A DNA stretch of 64,000 bases from JAXDAY01 sp034679345 (GTDB taxonomy: Bacteria; Eisenbacteria; RBG-16-71-46; CAIMUX01; VGJL01): positions 276,888 to 340,887 of the forward strand of contig JAXDAY010000028.1 in assembly GCA_034679345.1 (NCBI GenBank), written 5' to 3'. The notes under the pieces were generated by a model that was not told the origin of the DNA, searched no databases, and worked only from the letters and a program-made list of their open reading frames with translations. Below, one piece after another: positions 8,773-17,592 of the stretch (the stretch's first letter is position 1; every line of letters starts with the position of its first letter). The position numbers and the translations under genes were made by a program.

Positions 8773-10092
8773 CTATTCGAGCGCGCCGCGGTAGCGGGAG
8801 ACGAGATGTTCGATCAGCTCGCGGACGCGAAGGGCGCTCCGCCATCGCTCGGGAATCGCGTCCGCGCCATGAAGGGCTCCCAGAAGCGCGCCCGCCGCCG
8901 CGCCGTGCGTGTCGGCGTCTCCCCCTCGGTGGATCAGATCGAGGAGCGCCTCCTCGAATCCCGCCTCGCGACGGCACGCCCAGAATGCGGCCTGAATGGT
9001 CTTCAGCGGATGGCTCCGCTCGTGGCTGTTCCAGTCCGATCCACCGGGCTGCCATCCGGAGCGGACTTCCTCGAGAGCGGCCGCCGTCGCGTCGTGCCAG
9101 GCACCAGCGAGAGCCGCCTCGAGCGGGTCCTGCGATGCGAGCGCGGCCGCGACCCCGTCGGCGAGGGCGACGGCGCACGCGAGCGCGACCGGGGCCGGAT
9201 GGGTCATCCCCGATGCCGCGATGGCCGAAGCGCAGCGCCGATCTGGATCGTGCGGGAGCGCCGCGCCGATCGCCGCCGCGCGGCTGAGCGCGCCGTTGAA
9301 CTCCGGCTTTCGCCCAGCCTTTTCCCAGATCGTTCGCGAAGCGGGCACGGGAGGAGAATCGAGGTAGGCCCGCAACACCCCGCGCGTCAGATGGCCGAAG
9401 TCCCGCGGCCGGCCCAGAGCCCATCGACCGAGCGCCTGGGCGAGTCGATCCCGATCGTCGGGTCGATGGACCGTTCTGGCGGAAGCGAGCTCGCGAAACC
9501 AGAGCAGCGCGAGCGTCGTTTCGCGCGTCGGATGGCCGGGACCCCAACCCCGGCCGCTGACGAAGTCGCGGAACGGCCCATGGATGCGAAGGATCTTCTC
9601 CTGCGGCCAGTTCTCGACCGGCGCGCCGAGACAGTCGCCGACGGCGAGGCCCAGGAGAGCCGCGTGGATCCTGGGAAACAGGGATCGATCGAGCCGCGGC
9701 GTCGCTGCGGAATCTCGATCCGCCGGCGCGTCGGCGCGCGCGCCCGCATCCGCGGCCTCGTCCATCGGCCCCGGCGGGAGAATCCGGATCGCATCGAGCG
9801 TCCCGCCGGTCAGGATGTCGATCTCGAGCGCCGCGATGCGCGCGGCCTCAGGCTCCACGTCAACGGGCCGAGCGCAAGTCGCCACGAGCGGCCGCAGACC
9901 CGCCAGTCGCCAGCGGCCGAGCGTGCCGACCAAGCGCGGAGGGATCGCGGGGCGTCCCGGCTGGAGACTGCCCCCCTCCGCGCGCATCGCCTCGTCGAGA
10001 TCGATCCACCGGATCGCCTCGGGAAGCGGTTCGCCCTCGGCGAGGCGCGAGCCGACCAGCTCGCCCCGCAGCCAGACCGGCTCGCGGCTCAA
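8773..10092 (-). CDS. Divergent ADP-ribosylglycohydrolase (DraG/ARH-like)
   Basis: A 439-residue protein whose C-terminal ~295 residues belong to the ADP-ribosylglycohydrolase fold: 'ALLGLAVGDCLGAPVE' (Asp153) and 'GGDADTHGAAAGAL' (Asp392, Asp394) are the first and last metal-site motifs. The usual '(S/T)DDT' motif that supplies two Asp ligands to the dinuclear Mg/Mn site reads T-R-E-T (189-192), so the catalytic centre is altered. The enzyme may be inactive or use a changed chemistry. The N-terminal ~145 residues are Pro/Arg-rich and match no domain I recognise. The start is inferred as TTG at 10092, whose TTGA overlaps the stop codon of the upstream acetyltransferase, with a GGAGG nearby. 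This implies coupled translation. Confidence 0.75.
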   Translation of the reverse strand: MSREPVWLRGELVGSRLAEGEPLPEAIRWIDLDEAMRAEGGSLQPGRPAIPPRLVGTLGRWRLAGLRPLVATCARPVDVEPEAARIAALEIDILTGGTLDAIRILPPGPMDEAADAGARADAPADRDSAATPRLDRSLFPRIHAALLGLAVGDCLGAPVENWPQEKILRIHGPFRDFVSGRGWGPGHPTRETTLALLWFRELASARTVHRPDDRDRLAQALGRWALGRPRDFGHLTRGVLRAYLDSPPVPASRTIWEKAGRKPEFNGALSRAAAIGAALPHDPDRRCASAIAASGMTHPAPVALACAVALADGVAAALASQDPLEAALAGAWHDATAAALEEVRSGWQPGGSDWNSHERSHPLKTIQAAFWACRREAGFEEALLDLIHRGGDADTHGAAAGALLGALHGADAIPERWRSALRVRELIEHLVSRYRGALE

Positions 10093-10610
10093 GAGGCCTC
10101 CGGGCCCGGGTTGAGGGGCTTCCACAACTCGACCTCGTCGCGCAGGGGAATGCCGTTCATTCCCATCTTCGGGATCGAGGGTTTCAGTCGGCGCGAGCCT
10201 TCCAGCGCGCGGGCATGAACGCGCCGCAGGAAGAACGCTCGCCTCTGATAGAAACCGATCGCGCGCAGATTGTCGTTCGTCGTCACGAGCCAGATCTCCC
10301 TGCAGCCGGCCGATCGCGCGGTCCGCGTCGCCGCCGCGAGAAGCTTCGTTCCGATTCCCCGCCCTTCGAGGAAGCTGTTCAGGGTGACGACCTCGCACCG
10401 GCGGCGATCGATTCGATAGGTGAGCAGTCCGACGATCCGCCGGCCGCGGACCGCGAGCTTCGCTGGATACTCATGGGCCGGGTGGAGCCTTCCCCGCGAG
10501 ACCACCCCGGGAGCGCCCCATTCACGGAACAAGATCCTTCGGATCTCGGGACGGTCGAGGGGGCGCCCCTCGCGGATTCGGATCGGAGCGTCAACCCGCT
10601 TGCTCGTCAT
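10089..10610 (-). CDS. GNAT-family N-acetyltransferase
   Basis: A 173-residue GCN5-related acetyltransferase that transfers acetyl from acetyl-CoA to an unknown amine. Motif A, the pyrophosphate-binding loop, reads 'EGRGIGTKLLAAA' (an R/Q-x-x-G-x-G/A pattern), preceded by 'VVTLNSFL' and followed by 'NDNLRAIGFYQRRAF', the classic motif B helix. The ATG at 10610 was preferred over an upstream in-frame start, which would add only 13 unlikely residues. Its stop overlaps the start of the ADP-ribosylglycohydrolase-like gene, so the two form a tight pair. The pairing hints at a shared substrate or modification pathway, but that is inference. Confidence 0.85.
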   Translation of the reverse strand: MTSKRVDAPIRIREGRPLDRPEIRRILFREWGAPGVVSRGRLHPAHEYPAKLAVRGRRIVGLLTYRIDRRRCEVVTLNSFLEGRGIGTKLLAAATRTARSAGCREIWLVTTNDNLRAIGFYQRRAFFLRRVHARALEGSRRLKPSIPKMGMNGIPLRDEVELWKPLNPGPEAS

Positions 10611-10999
10611 AGGAGTCGGAGCGTAGGAAGGGGTCCAGGGGCGAGTCAAGGAACCGAGCAGGCTTCATCTCCGGAGCGGACCAGCGCCTCGGCTGGCTGT
10701 TCGATATTCGTCCGCTCACGGTGATTAGCCATGAATTGCATTTATTTCAATGTGTTACGGCCTCCGATACGCCCGCGGCGCCCGCGTGAAGTCTGCCTCG
10801 GACCGGCAGCGCGCCGGGGGGCGCTTTCCTGAAGCATTCCGGGCACGCAGGCTGTACGATGAGCTGGTTCGCGCGGGATCCTCCCCGCCGAAGTGGAATC
10901 GCAGATCCACACGGACCGTTTCTCGATTGAATCGATTGCTGGAATGCGCGGTCGCAGGAGCGACCGACGGGACAGCTTGCTTAGAAAGGGAGTCTAAGG
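10611..10999. other. 389-base intergenic region upstream of the superoxide dismutase
   Basis: No convincing gene on either strand. There is a short AT-rich island at about 10720-10758 with weak ATTG/CAAT symmetry, where promoters for the divergent neighbours might lie, but no -35/-10 pair with good spacing was found. A GGGAG ribosome-binding site at 10988-10992 belongs to the superoxide dismutase. Confidence 0.5.
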
Positions 11000-11590
11000 G
11001 TGAAGCACGAAGCGAAGAACTTCGACCAGCTCCTCGGCCAGGTCGACGGGCTGAGCGATGCGCAGCTGAAGGCCCACTTCGGCCTCTATCAGGGATATGT
11101 CAACAAGCTCAACGAGATCGAGGAGAAGCTCTCGAAGGCGGACCCGGCGCTCAGCAACTACTCCTTCGGCGAGTTCAGCGAGCTGAAGCGCAGGGAGGCC
11201 GTGGCCTTCAACGGGGCGTATCTGCATCAGATGTACTTCGAGAACTTCGCGCCGAACCGCGGGCAGATCGCCGCGGGGCTGAAGGCCGCCATCGAGTCCG
11301 ATTTCGGCAACTGGGGCGCCTTCGAGGCGAACATCAAGGGGACGGCCACATCCACGCCGGGGTGGGTGTTGCTCACGCAGAGCCACGTCGACAAGAAGCT
11401 TCATAGCTACATCATGTTCGAGCACCATGTCGGGCTGCCGGCGCATCAGGAGATCCTCTTGGCGCTCGACTGCTGGGAGCACGCCTTCATGATCGACTAC
11501 GGAACCAAGAAGCCCGAATACCTCGCCGCGTTCATGAAGAACATCAACTGGAACGTCGTCAACGAGCGCTACGCCAAAGCGAGAGGTTGA
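11000..11590 (+). CDS. Fe/Mn superoxide dismutase
   Basis: A 196-residue iron/manganese superoxide dismutase that converts superoxide to oxygen and hydrogen peroxide. Predicted metal ligands are His26, His76 (in 'AYLHQMYF'), Asp157 and His161 (in 'DCWEHAF'). The usual 'HYxxHHxxYV' helix is replaced by 'HFGLYQGYV', which is one residue shorter and lacks the gateway histidine; similar variants exist in divergent bacterial SODs. No signal peptide is seen, so the protein is cytosolic. The start is GTG at 11000 with GGGAG seven bases upstream. Metal preference cannot be decided from sequence alone. Confidence 0.93.
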   Translation: MKHEAKNFDQLLGQVDGLSDAQLKAHFGLYQGYVNKLNEIEEKLSKADPALSNYSFGEFSELKRREAVAFNGAYLHQMYFENFAPNRGQIAAGLKAAIESDFGNWGAFEANIKGTATSTPGWVLLTQSHVDKKLHSYIMFEHHVGLPAHQEILLALDCWEHAFMIDYGTKKPEYLAAFMKNINWNVVNERYAKARG

Positions 11591-11621
11591 GATCGGCGAA
11601 CTGAACGCATGATTCCGGTAT

Positions 11622-11650
11622 CGGGAGGGCGGCGAGCCGCCGCCGTCCCG
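11622..11650 (+). terminator. Strong hairpin after the superoxide dismutase gene
   Basis: CGGGA-g-GGCGGC pairs with GCCGCC-g-TCCCG around a 5-base loop: 11 pairs with one internal mismatch. No T-run follows, so it may stabilise the 3' end or act as a U-poor terminator rather than a classical one. Confidence 0.4.
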
Positions 11651-11720
11651 CGCCGGAGCATGCCCGGCGATCCACACAATCGGCGGCCGACCGCCCGGGA
11701 TGCCCGTCGCACGGAGCGAC

Positions 11721-14117
11721 ATGACACAACCCATGCTTCTCACGGTTCACGGCCACTTCTACCAACCGCCACGGGAGGACCCTTGGACGGGGAGGATCCC
11801 CGTCCAGGAGTCGGCCGCTCCCTACCACGACTGGAATGAGCGAATCTCCGCCGAATGCTACGGCCCGAACGCCCGTAGCCGCGTCCTGGACGCGAAGGGG
11901 CGGATCGAGGAGATCGTCTCGAACTACGAGTGGATCCACTTCGACTTCGGCCCGACCCTCCTGCGCTGGCTCGAGACCGAGGACCCGAAGATCTATCAGG
12001 CCGTCCTCGACGGGGATGCGCGCTCCGTGGAACGATTCGGCGGGCATGGAAACGCGATCGCGCAGGCCTACAACCATATGATCATGCCGCTAGCGAACTA
12101 CCGGGATCAGCGAACGCAGGTGATCTGGGGACTGCGCGACTTCGAGCATCGATTCGGCCGCAGGAGCGAGTCGATGTGGCTCCCCGAGACCGCCGTGAAT
12201 CTCGAGACCTTGCGGATCCTCGTGGAGTTCGGGATGCGCTACCTGATCCTTGCCCCCTCCCAGGCGCGGCGGATCCGTCCGCTCCAGGGGGGCGCCTGGA
12301 CCGATGTTTCCGGAGGTAGGATCGACCCTCGGCGCGCCTATCGGTGGCGCGTCCCGGGCAGCGAGGAGAAGGGAATCGATCTTCTCTTCTACGACGGACC
12401 GATCTCCGCGTCGATCTCCTTCGAGCACCTCTTGCGCAACGCCTCCTCGCTCGCGGACCGGCTGCAGCTCGCGGGCAAGGCAGCCCCGGCGGGCTCCCTC
12501 GTCCATGTCGCGACCGACGGCGAGGTCTACGGCCATCACGAACCCTTCGGCGACATGTGCCTTGCCTATCTGATCAGTCGGGAGGCGCCGTTGCGCGGCA
12601 TCGAGATCGCGAACTACGGCAGCTTTCTCGACCGCCACCCGCCCCAGCACCAGGTCGACATCGACTTCGGGGACGGCGGCGACGGCACATCCTGGTCGTG
12701 CGCCCACGGCGTCGATCGCTGGCGCCGAGACTGCGGATGCTCCGTCGGCGGCAAGCCCGGATGGAACCAGAAGTGGCGCTCGCCGCTACGGCGGGGGCTT
12801 GATCGCTTGCGCGATCGCCTGGTCGAGGTCTACATGGCGGGCGTCTCCGACCTCGTGCACGATCCGTGGGATGCCCGGGACGATTACATCGAGATCCTCC
12901 TGCGCCCCGACACCCGAGACGCGTTTCTGGCGCGCCACGCGCATAGGATCCTTTCGATCGAGGAGCAGCGCAAGCTCTGGCGGCTCCTGGAGAGCCAGCA
13001 CCAGGCGATGCTGATGTTCACATCCTGCGCGTGGTTCTTCGCGGAGATCTCGGGCCTCGAGGTGCGACAGAACTTGGGCTACGCCGCCCGCGCGATCGAT
13101 CTCGCCCAGCCGTTCGCCCGCGTCGATCTGGAAGAGGAGCTCCTCTCCAATCTGATCTCCGCCAAGAGCAACATCGCGGAGATCGGCAACGGCGCGGAAG
13201 TCTGGCGGCGCTTCGTCGTCCCAAGCCGGCGCTCGCCCTCGGGCGTCGCCCTCGAGGCGGTGGCCCTCGTGACCGCGTCTCAGGACGGCGCGCCGGTCCA
13301 GAGCCCGGCTTACGCAGTCGAGCTGCTCTCCTCGGAGGGACGGCTCAGCGATGGAGGCGTTGACGGCTCGTTGCGCGTGCGCGATCGCGCGACGACCGAG
13401 GAAACGATGTTCCGTTTCGCCGCGCGACGCGATGCGGAGACCCTCATGCGGTTGAGCGTTCGTGCCGAAGACTCATCGGAGGTCTATGAAGGACACCTCG
13501 AGGACCTGCCGTCTGATCCGAGGCAGAGGGTCGTCCGAGCCCTTCTGCGCGATGTGATGGAGCAGGAGGAGTCGCGCTTCGATGCGCTCTTCGAGTCCTC
13601 CAAGTCCTTGATGGAGCAGTTCCGGAAGATGGGGCTCGCTCTGCCTTCTGTCTTTCGGGCTTTGGCCGGAGACGTCCTGCGCCGCCGCGCCGATCGGATG
13701 GCCGAGGAGCTCAAGAACGCGCGCGGCGCGGGTCTATCCGCGGGCGGTATCCGCGAGGCGTACGAGGGTTTGAGGGAACTGGCCGAGGCCATCGGGGTGC
13801 CAGCGCCCCATGAGCCGATTGCGCGGTTGATCGAAGAAGAGCTTGACGCCACACTCATGGATGTCCGACAAGTTACCGAGGCTGATGTCGCCCGCTGCCT
13901 CGACCTCCTGGGCACCGCGGAGGGTATCGGGGTCCCGATTCAACGGACCCGTCTGGAAGAGAGAGTCTATGCGCTGATCTCGGCGCATCGTGAAGCGGTC
14001 GCCTCGCGACTTGCGGGCGGCGCGCTCGACGTGAGCGGTCTGGATCCCGAGACACTGATCCGTCTGGCGGAACAATCGAACTTGAGCCTGCGCCCCTGGA
14101 TGGGAGCAAGGCCGTGA
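11721..14117 (+). CDS. GH57 family glycoside hydrolase with DUF3536 tail
   Basis: A 798-residue GH57 (alpha-amylase/4-alpha-glucanotransferase superfamily) protein acting on alpha-glucans. The N-terminal catalytic barrel shows 'LTVHGHFYQPPRED', 'HFDFGPTLL', 'GHGNAIAQAYNH' and 'MWLPETAV', whose Glu156 is the expected nucleophile. Later 'HVATDGEVYGHHE' matches another conserved GH57 block. The C-terminal ~350 residues correspond to the helical DUF3536 region ('MFTSCAWFFAEI', 'NIAEIGNGAEVW'). No signal peptide is present, so it is cytosolic. The ATG at 11721 follows a GGAG. It is the first of four same-strand genes (34-, 24- and minus 17-base spacing), a probable glycogen/alpha-glucan operon. 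Exact specificity cannot be assigned. Confidence 0.9.
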   Translation: MTQPMLLTVHGHFYQPPREDPWTGRIPVQESAAPYHDWNERISAECYGPNARSRVLDAKGRIEEIVSNYEWIHFDFGPTLLRWLETEDPKIYQAVLDGDARSVERFGGHGNAIAQAYNHMIMPLANYRDQRTQVIWGLRDFEHRFGRRSESMWLPETAVNLETLRILVEFGMRYLILAPSQARRIRPLQGGAWTDVSGGRIDPRRAYRWRVPGSEEKGIDLLFYDGPISASISFEHLLRNASSLADRLQLAGKAAPAGSLVHVATDGEVYGHHEPFGDMCLAYLISREAPLRGIEIANYGSFLDRHPPQHQVDIDFGDGGDGTSWSCAHGVDRWRRDCGCSVGGKPGWNQKWRSPLRRGLDRLRDRLVEVYMAGVSDLVHDPWDARDDYIEILLRPDTRDAFLARHAHRILSIEEQRKLWRLLESQHQAMLMFTSCAWFFAEISGLEVRQNLGYAARAIDLAQPFARVDLEEELLSNLISAKSNIAEIGNGAEVWRRFVVPSRRSPSGVALEAVALVTASQDGAPVQSPAYAVELLSSEGRLSDGGVDGSLRVRDRATTEETMFRFAARRDAETLMRLSVRAEDSSEVYEGHLEDLPSDPRQRVVRALLRDVMEQEESRFDALFESSKSLMEQFRKMGLALPSVFRALAGDVLRRRADRMAEELKNARGAGLSAGGIREAYEGLRELAEAIGVPAPHEPIARLIEEELDATLMDVRQVTEADVARCLDLLGTAEGIGVPIQRTRLEERVYALISAHREAVASRLAGGALDVSGLDPETLIRLAEQSNLSLRPWMGARP

Positions 14118-14151
14118 TACGGCATGGAGCACACGGGGAGGAATCCGAGTC

Positions 14152-15969
14152 ATGAGACCCGATGAGCTGAACGCGAAGTCAAAGAAGGATCTGCTCGATC
14201 TCGCCCGCAAACACGAGGTGCCGGGTCGAAGCGGAATGTCCAAGGAGGAGCTCGTTCGGGCGATCGCCAAGGCCACGGCCGCATCGGCCCCGAGATCTCC
14301 GGGCGCAGGCAAACAACCTGCGAAGGCTTCGAAGCCCGCGCCGAAGCGCGCCGCGGCGCCCGAGAAGAAGTCCCCGAGAGCGGAACCGCCTGCGGCGAGG
14401 CGCGAGATGCCCCCACAGGCCAAGTCCGCGCCGCGCCCCCCTGCGGCGATCCGGCCCGAGTCGCCTGCCGCCTCGCAGCCCCCTCCCCGGCCCGAGCCCC
14501 CGCCGCCTCCTCCCCCGCGTTTCCCCGCGCCGCCGCAGGGGCGTCCGGTAGCGCCGCCGCGTTCCCCACAGCGCCCTCCTTTCGATCGCGACTCCGGCCC
14601 GCGGCGCGGCGGTCCGCCGATCGATCCGGCGCTCAAGCTCTCCCGCGTGGAGGAGATCCGCAAGTCCTCGCCGGGACGGGGTCCTCGACCCGGCCGCAGG
14701 CCCCACGAGCAAGGTCCGCGCGGAATGCGCGGCGGTCCGCCGGACGCGCGTCCGATGCGAGGCGGCGATCGCTTCCCTCCGAAGGGCGGCCCGCGGATCG
14801 GCCACGACCGAGACCCGAGGAGCGGCCACCTGGACGAGCGCGCGCTGCAAGCCCGCGAGCATCTGCGCCGGACGGGAGAGGCGCGCCACCAGAGCGGCTA
14901 TACCCCGCAGTTCGACCGGACGCGCGACCGGGATCGTGACCGGGACCGCGGCCGCGGCCACGGCCGCGACAGAGGGAGGGACCGGGAGCGGGACCGCGAC
15001 CGGAGTCGGCGCGAGCCGAGCCGGATCGAGCCGCCGCGGACGGCGCCGATTCCGGAGAGATTCACCGCCCCGGCGGGCGTGCCGCCGCAAGCGCCCCAGG
15101 CGCCCGAGCGGAGGCCCGATCTCGAGCAGCGCACCAGCCACCCGGCGGAGCTGCCCGCGGCCTACGGGATCGATCGGATCGTGATGATGGTGCGCGATCC
15201 CTACTGGATTCACTCCTACTGGGAGGTCACCGGCGATTCGGTCAACCGCGCGAAGGAGCAACTCGGCGAGCGCTGGGACGGGCACCGATGGATCCTTCGC
15301 GTGCGCTCCTACACCGGTGAGGGAGAAGCGCAACCCGGGACCGAGCTCTTCGACATCGACGTCAACCCGGATGCCAAGAACTGGTACATTCGCGTGCCGC
15401 AGACCGACTGCTCCTATGACGGCATGATCGGCGTCCTCACGCGCGACGGGACATTCTATCCGTTCGCGCGCAGCAATCGGGTGCACACTCCCCGGGATAC
15501 GATGAGCAGCGTTCTCGACGTCCAGTGGTCCACCACGCCGGAGGAGTTCGAGAAGATCTACACCCTTTCCGGTGGGTACAGGATCGGAGCTTCCTCGGGC
15601 GAGGTCGGCGGGGAGAGATCGCGCGAGCGCGAGGAGGCGTGGTTCTCCGGGATGCTCGGGAGCATGGGCAGCGGCGCCCTGGGAGGCGCGCAGCGCAGAC
15701 GCGGCTTCTGGTTCCAGGTCAACACGGAGCTCATCGTCTACGGCGCGACCGAGCCGGACGCCAAGGTGACGGTCCAGGGGCGACAGATCGCGCTACGACC
15801 CGACGGCACCTTTACGCTTCGGTTCCAGCTGCCGGATGGAGTGGAGGAGATTCCGTGCGTCGCCACTTCCGCCGACGGCCTGTCGGAGAAGACGATCACG
15901 CCCGTGGTGCGTCGCAACACGACTTCGGCCGATCGGGAGAAGACATCGAGCTCGGACCAGGTATCCTAG
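14152..15969 (+). CDS. Rho-N/SAP-like and DUF4912 protein with disordered Pro/Arg linker
   Basis: A 605-residue protein of three parts. Residues ~1-45 resemble the Rho N-terminal/SAP helix-extended-helix ('KSKKDLLDLARKHEV', 'MSKEELVRAI'), usually nucleic-acid binding. Residues ~45-335 are low-complexity: first Ala/Pro/Lys-rich, then a polyproline patch, then Arg/Gly and an Arg-Asp repeat. Residues from ~338 form DUF4912 ('DRIVMMVRDPYWIHSYWEV', 'RVPQTDCSYDGMIGVL'), then a short beta-sandwich-like tail ('VYGATEPDAKVTVQG'). DUF4912 genes often lie beside GH57 genes, as here, suggesting a scaffold or carbohydrate-binding role in alpha-glucan metabolism, but no biochemical function is established. 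No signal peptide. Confidence 0.85.
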   Translation: MRPDELNAKSKKDLLDLARKHEVPGRSGMSKEELVRAIAKATAASAPRSPGAGKQPAKASKPAPKRAAAPEKKSPRAEPPAARREMPPQAKSAPRPPAAIRPESPAASQPPPRPEPPPPPPPRFPAPPQGRPVAPPRSPQRPPFDRDSGPRRGGPPIDPALKLSRVEEIRKSSPGRGPRPGRRPHEQGPRGMRGGPPDARPMRGGDRFPPKGGPRIGHDRDPRSGHLDERALQAREHLRRTGEARHQSGYTPQFDRTRDRDRDRDRGRGHGRDRGRDRERDRDRSRREPSRIEPPRTAPIPERFTAPAGVPPQAPQAPERRPDLEQRTSHPAELPAAYGIDRIVMMVRDPYWIHSYWEVTGDSVNRAKEQLGERWDGHRWILRVRSYTGEGEAQPGTELFDIDVNPDAKNWYIRVPQTDCSYDGMIGVLTRDGTFYPFARSNRVHTPRDTMSSVLDVQWSTTPEEFEKIYTLSGGYRIGASSGEVGGERSREREEAWFSGMLGSMGSGALGGAQRRRGFWFQVNTELIVYGATEPDAKVTVQGRQIALRPDGTFTLRFQLPDGVEEIPCVATSADGLSEKTITPVVRRNTTSADREKTSSSDQVS

Positions 15970-15993
15970 GCGATTCGAGACGGGAGCGAGGGG

Positions 15994-17592
15994 ATGGAGA
16001 AAGGGTACTTGTGCCTGGTCTTGCACGCGCACCTGCCGTACGTGCGCCATCCGGAGTTCGAAGCGTTCCTCGAGGAGGACTGGCTCTATGAGGCGATCAC
16101 CGAGACCTATGTCCCGCTGATCCTCGCCTACGAACGGCTCCTCCAAGACCGCGTCCCCTTCCGGATCACGATGTCGATCTCCCCGCCGCTGGCGGGGATG
16201 CTCGCCGATCCGCTCCTGCAAGAGCGATACCTTCGTCACATCGAGGAGCTGATCGAGCTCTCGGCGAAAGAGGTCGAGCGCACCCGCTGGATGCCCGAGT
16301 TTCAGCCGTTGGCCATCCGATACCACGAGATGTTCAAGGAAACGCGAACCGTCTTCGCGGATCGCTACGGCCGGAATCTCATCAACGCCTTCCGCGCGTT
16401 CCAGGACGCCGGCGCTCTCGAAGTGATCACCTGCGGGGCCACCCACGGCTTCCTGCCGTTGATGGTGGGCAATCGAAACTGGTGGCGGGGCCAGATCCTG
16501 CTTGCGGCGCGTGACTATGCGCGCCACTTCGGCCGGCCTCCGCGGGGGATCTGGCTTCCCGAGTGCGGCTATCAGCCGGGCGTCGAGGAGGCGCTGCGCG
16601 AGGCGGGAATCCGGTTCTTCTTCGTCGACACCCACGGGATCCTGCACGCGCGCCCGCGCCCCAAGTACGGGGTCTTCGCTCCTCTCATCACGCCGGCGGG
16701 CGTCGCGGCCTTCGGTCGAGATCTCGAGTCGTCCAAGTCGGTCTGGAGCGCAAAGGAAGGCTACCCGGGCGACTACCACTACCGGGAGTTCTACCGCGAC
16801 ATCGGCTGGGACCTCGACTACGAGTACGTCCGCCCCTATCTGCATGCCGATGGCAACCGGAGCAATCTCGGGATCAAGTACTACAGGATCACGGGGACGG
16901 GAGACCACAAGGAGCCCTACAACTTCGACTGGGCGAGGGAGAAGGCCGCCGAGCATGCGGGAAACTTCATGTTCAACCGCGAGCGTCAGGCGGAGCACCT
17001 CTTCGGCTTGCTGGGCAGAGCGCCGCTGATCACCGCGCCGTACGATGCCGAGCTGTTCGGGCACTGGTGGTATGAAGGGCCGCAGTGGATCGAGTTCCTG
17101 CTGCGCAAGATCGCCTTTGACCAGAAGTCGATCGCGACGATGACGCCGAGCGACTACCTCGAGCGATTCCCGACGAACCAGGTCGCCGTGCCCTCGATGT
17201 CCTCATGGGGGTACATGGGCTACAACGAGGTCTGGCTGAACGACGCGAACCACTGGATCTACCCCCACCTGCACATGGCGGCGGATCGGATGGTGGAGCT
17301 GGCCAATGCTCATCGCCACGGAACCAACGGGAACCTCCTGCTCGATCGCGCGTTGAAGCAGGCGGCGAGGGAGCTCCTGCTCGCCCAGAGCAGCGACTGG
17401 GCGTTCATCATGAAGACGGGGACCATGGTGGGCTATGCGGAACGCAGGACGAGGGATCATCTGGCGAACTTCAACAAGCTCTATCACGACATCCGATCGA
17501 ATCGGATCGACGAGTGGTGGCTCTCCTCGATCGAGCAGAAGAACAACATCTTCCCCGAGATGGACTACACGGTCTATGCGGATCCGTCCTGA
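15994..17592 (+). CDS. GH57-type 1,4-alpha-glucan branching enzyme
   Basis: A 532-residue GH57 enzyme of the branching-enzyme type (TK1436/Thermus-like; DUF1957 C-terminal region), which cuts alpha-1,4 chains and rejoins them through alpha-1,6 links during glycogen synthesis. Evidence is 'LVLHAHLPYVRHPE' at the N-terminus, 'CGATHGFLPLM', 'GIWLPECGYQPG' with nucleophile Glu190, and 'YDAELFGHWWYEG' with acid/base Asp351. The C-terminal helical region reads 'SSWGYMGYNEVWL'. Length matches the family (about 525-530). No signal peptide, so it acts in the cytoplasm. It overlaps the next gene by 17 bases and follows the DUF4912 gene by 24, placing it firmly in the operon. Confidence 0.93.
   Translation: MEKGYLCLVLHAHLPYVRHPEFEAFLEEDWLYEAITETYVPLILAYERLLQDRVPFRITMSISPPLAGMLADPLLQERYLRHIEELIELSAKEVERTRWMPEFQPLAIRYHEMFKETRTVFADRYGRNLINAFRAFQDAGALEVITCGATHGFLPLMVGNRNWWRGQILLAARDYARHFGRPPRGIWLPECGYQPGVEEALREAGIRFFFVDTHGILHARPRPKYGVFAPLITPAGVAAFGRDLESSKSVWSAKEGYPGDYHYREFYRDIGWDLDYEYVRPYLHADGNRSNLGIKYYRITGTGDHKEPYNFDWAREKAAEHAGNFMFNRERQAEHLFGLLGRAPLITAPYDAELFGHWWYEGPQWIEFLLRKIAFDQKSIATMTPSDYLERFPTNQVAVPSMSSWGYMGYNEVWLNDANHWIYPHLHMAADRMVELANAHRHGTNGNLLLDRALKQAARELLLAQSSDWAFIMKTGTMVGYAERRTRDHLANFNKLYHDIRSNRIDEWWLSSIEQKNNIFPEMDYTVYADPS

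Noticed and set aside
10750..11406. 218-codon frame overlapping the superoxide dismutase start
   Set aside because: It is the shifted-frame shadow of the dismutase with an Arg/Ala-rich composition.
14918..15020. Possible repeat array or CRISPR-like tract
   Set aside because: The periodicity is codon repetition for Arg-Asp/Arg-Gly inside an open coding frame, with irregular units and no spacers.
14179..15486. 435-codon minus-strand open frame across the DUF4912 gene
   Set aside because: Low-complexity Arg/Ala frame produced by the Pro/Arg-rich linker; no start signal or family.
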